A DNA stretch of 62,886 nucleotides from Paraburkholderia sp. (GTDB lineage: Bacteria; Pseudomonadota; Gammaproteobacteria; Burkholderiales; Burkholderiaceae), in NCBI RefSeq assembly GCF_004298475.1, contig NZ_SCRP01000019.1:1-62886 (forward strand). The letters run 5' to 3'. How positions within the stretch are numbered: position 1 is the stretch's first letter; every line of letters starts with the position of its first letter. Shown piece by piece: positions 62,702-62,886 of the stretch. Both the position numbers and the translations under genes were made by a program. The notes beneath the pieces are model-generated. The model was not told where the DNA came from. It worked only from the letters and a program-made list of their open reading frames with translations, and searched no databases.

Positions 62702-62886
62702 CTCGTTTCTCTGCTGCTGACGCAGCGACGCAGAAAACGCCGGGTAGCAAGTCGTTGTTTTACGGTGGTTTCAGCGAACGATCTTTAAAAATTTACAGCC
62801 GATAAGTGTGGGCGCTTGATGCGGTCAGCGACTCCGGTCCGTTCTTCGGGATGGGCCGGGAAAAGCAAAAGTATCAAGAGTCTCAC
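62702..62886 (+). other. rrn operon leader (16S gene beyond the edge)
   Basis: Contains a GCTGC-TGAC-GCAGC hairpin (62713-62726, boxB-like) and a boxA-like ATCTTTAAAA (62781-62790), the order used for rRNA antitermination and 16S maturation. The window stops before the 16S coding start. Identification rests on promoter strength, boxA and overall likeness to Burkholderia leaders. Confidence 0.8.

Overview
The window is GC-rich chromosomal DNA from a betaproteobacterium of the Burkholderiaceae, most probably Paraburkholderia, Caballeronia or a close Burkholderia relative. This rests on OmpC-type trimeric porins, DUF4148 periplasmic proteins, an H-NS protein with an alanine/lysine-rich tail, an acoR-acoXABC layout and a Burkholderia-like rrn leader at the right edge. 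The species cannot be fixed by reading. I see no tRNA, CRISPR array or prophage; the only mobile-element sequence is the first 24 codons of an IS5-type transposase cut by the left edge.

Layout. (1) 0.3-2.2 kb: a secreted/membrane CPBP-type protease. (2) 2.6-11.3 kb: an acetoin/2,3-butanediol catabolic block, acoR then acoX-acoA-acoB-acoC-butanediol dehydrogenase-lipoate ligase, with a textbook sigma-54 -24/-12 promoter and an upstream dyad. (3) 11.4-14.4 kb: a decayed porin, a 58-aa small protein, a phosphotransferase of lower GC, and small hypothetical genes. (4) 15-26.2 kb: an RND efflux operon in the unusual order pump-adaptor-outer-membrane factor, enclosed by two paralogous two-component systems and an extra response regulator whose receiver has lost its phosphorylation site. 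(5) 26.3-30.9 kb: LysR regulator, porin, DUF4148 protein, tiny lipoprotein and a small hypothetical, with two near-identical palindromes. (6) 30.6-37.4 kb: an isochorismatase-like hydrolase, two XapX mini membrane proteins, a YtcJ-like amidohydrolase with a Cys/His tail, a secreted VOC protein, a DUF1275 membrane protein and an AlgE-like outer-membrane channel; this looks like one uptake-and-hydrolysis pathway of unknown substrate. (7) 37.9-55.6 kb: housekeeping and stress genes (WrbA, a radical SAM enzyme, a Na/Pi transporter, an HtrA protease, a chemoreceptor, H-NS, NarL regulator, GST, Lrp/LysE pair, DUF1993, RRM-like protein, a NadE gene with its catalytic middle deleted, an L,D-transpeptidase and a UbiB-like pseudokinase). 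(8) 55.8-62.5 kb: a 2-aminoethylphosphonate block (DeoR regulator, phnSTUV importer, GntR regulator, PhnZ-like oxygenase). (9) 62.5-62.9 kb: a ribosomal RNA promoter and leader; the 16S gene itself lies beyond the edge.

Functional links. In the aco block AcoR senses acetoin and acts on the sigma-54 promoter, butanediol dehydrogenase makes acetoin, AcoABC cleaves it and the ligase can lipoylate AcoC; the E3 component is not here. Three exact YTTAAK-N5-YTTAAK direct repeats (PmrA/QseB-type boxes) lie before the 58-aa gene, before the first efflux histidine kinase and before the HtrA gene, which suggests a shared envelope-stress regulon. The best candidates for undescribed biology are the doubled two-component/pseudo-receiver efflux locus, the XapX-amidohydrolase-channel cluster, the UbiB-like pseudokinase, the miniaturised NadE, and two gene-free spots with orphan intrinsic terminators that may mark small RNAs.
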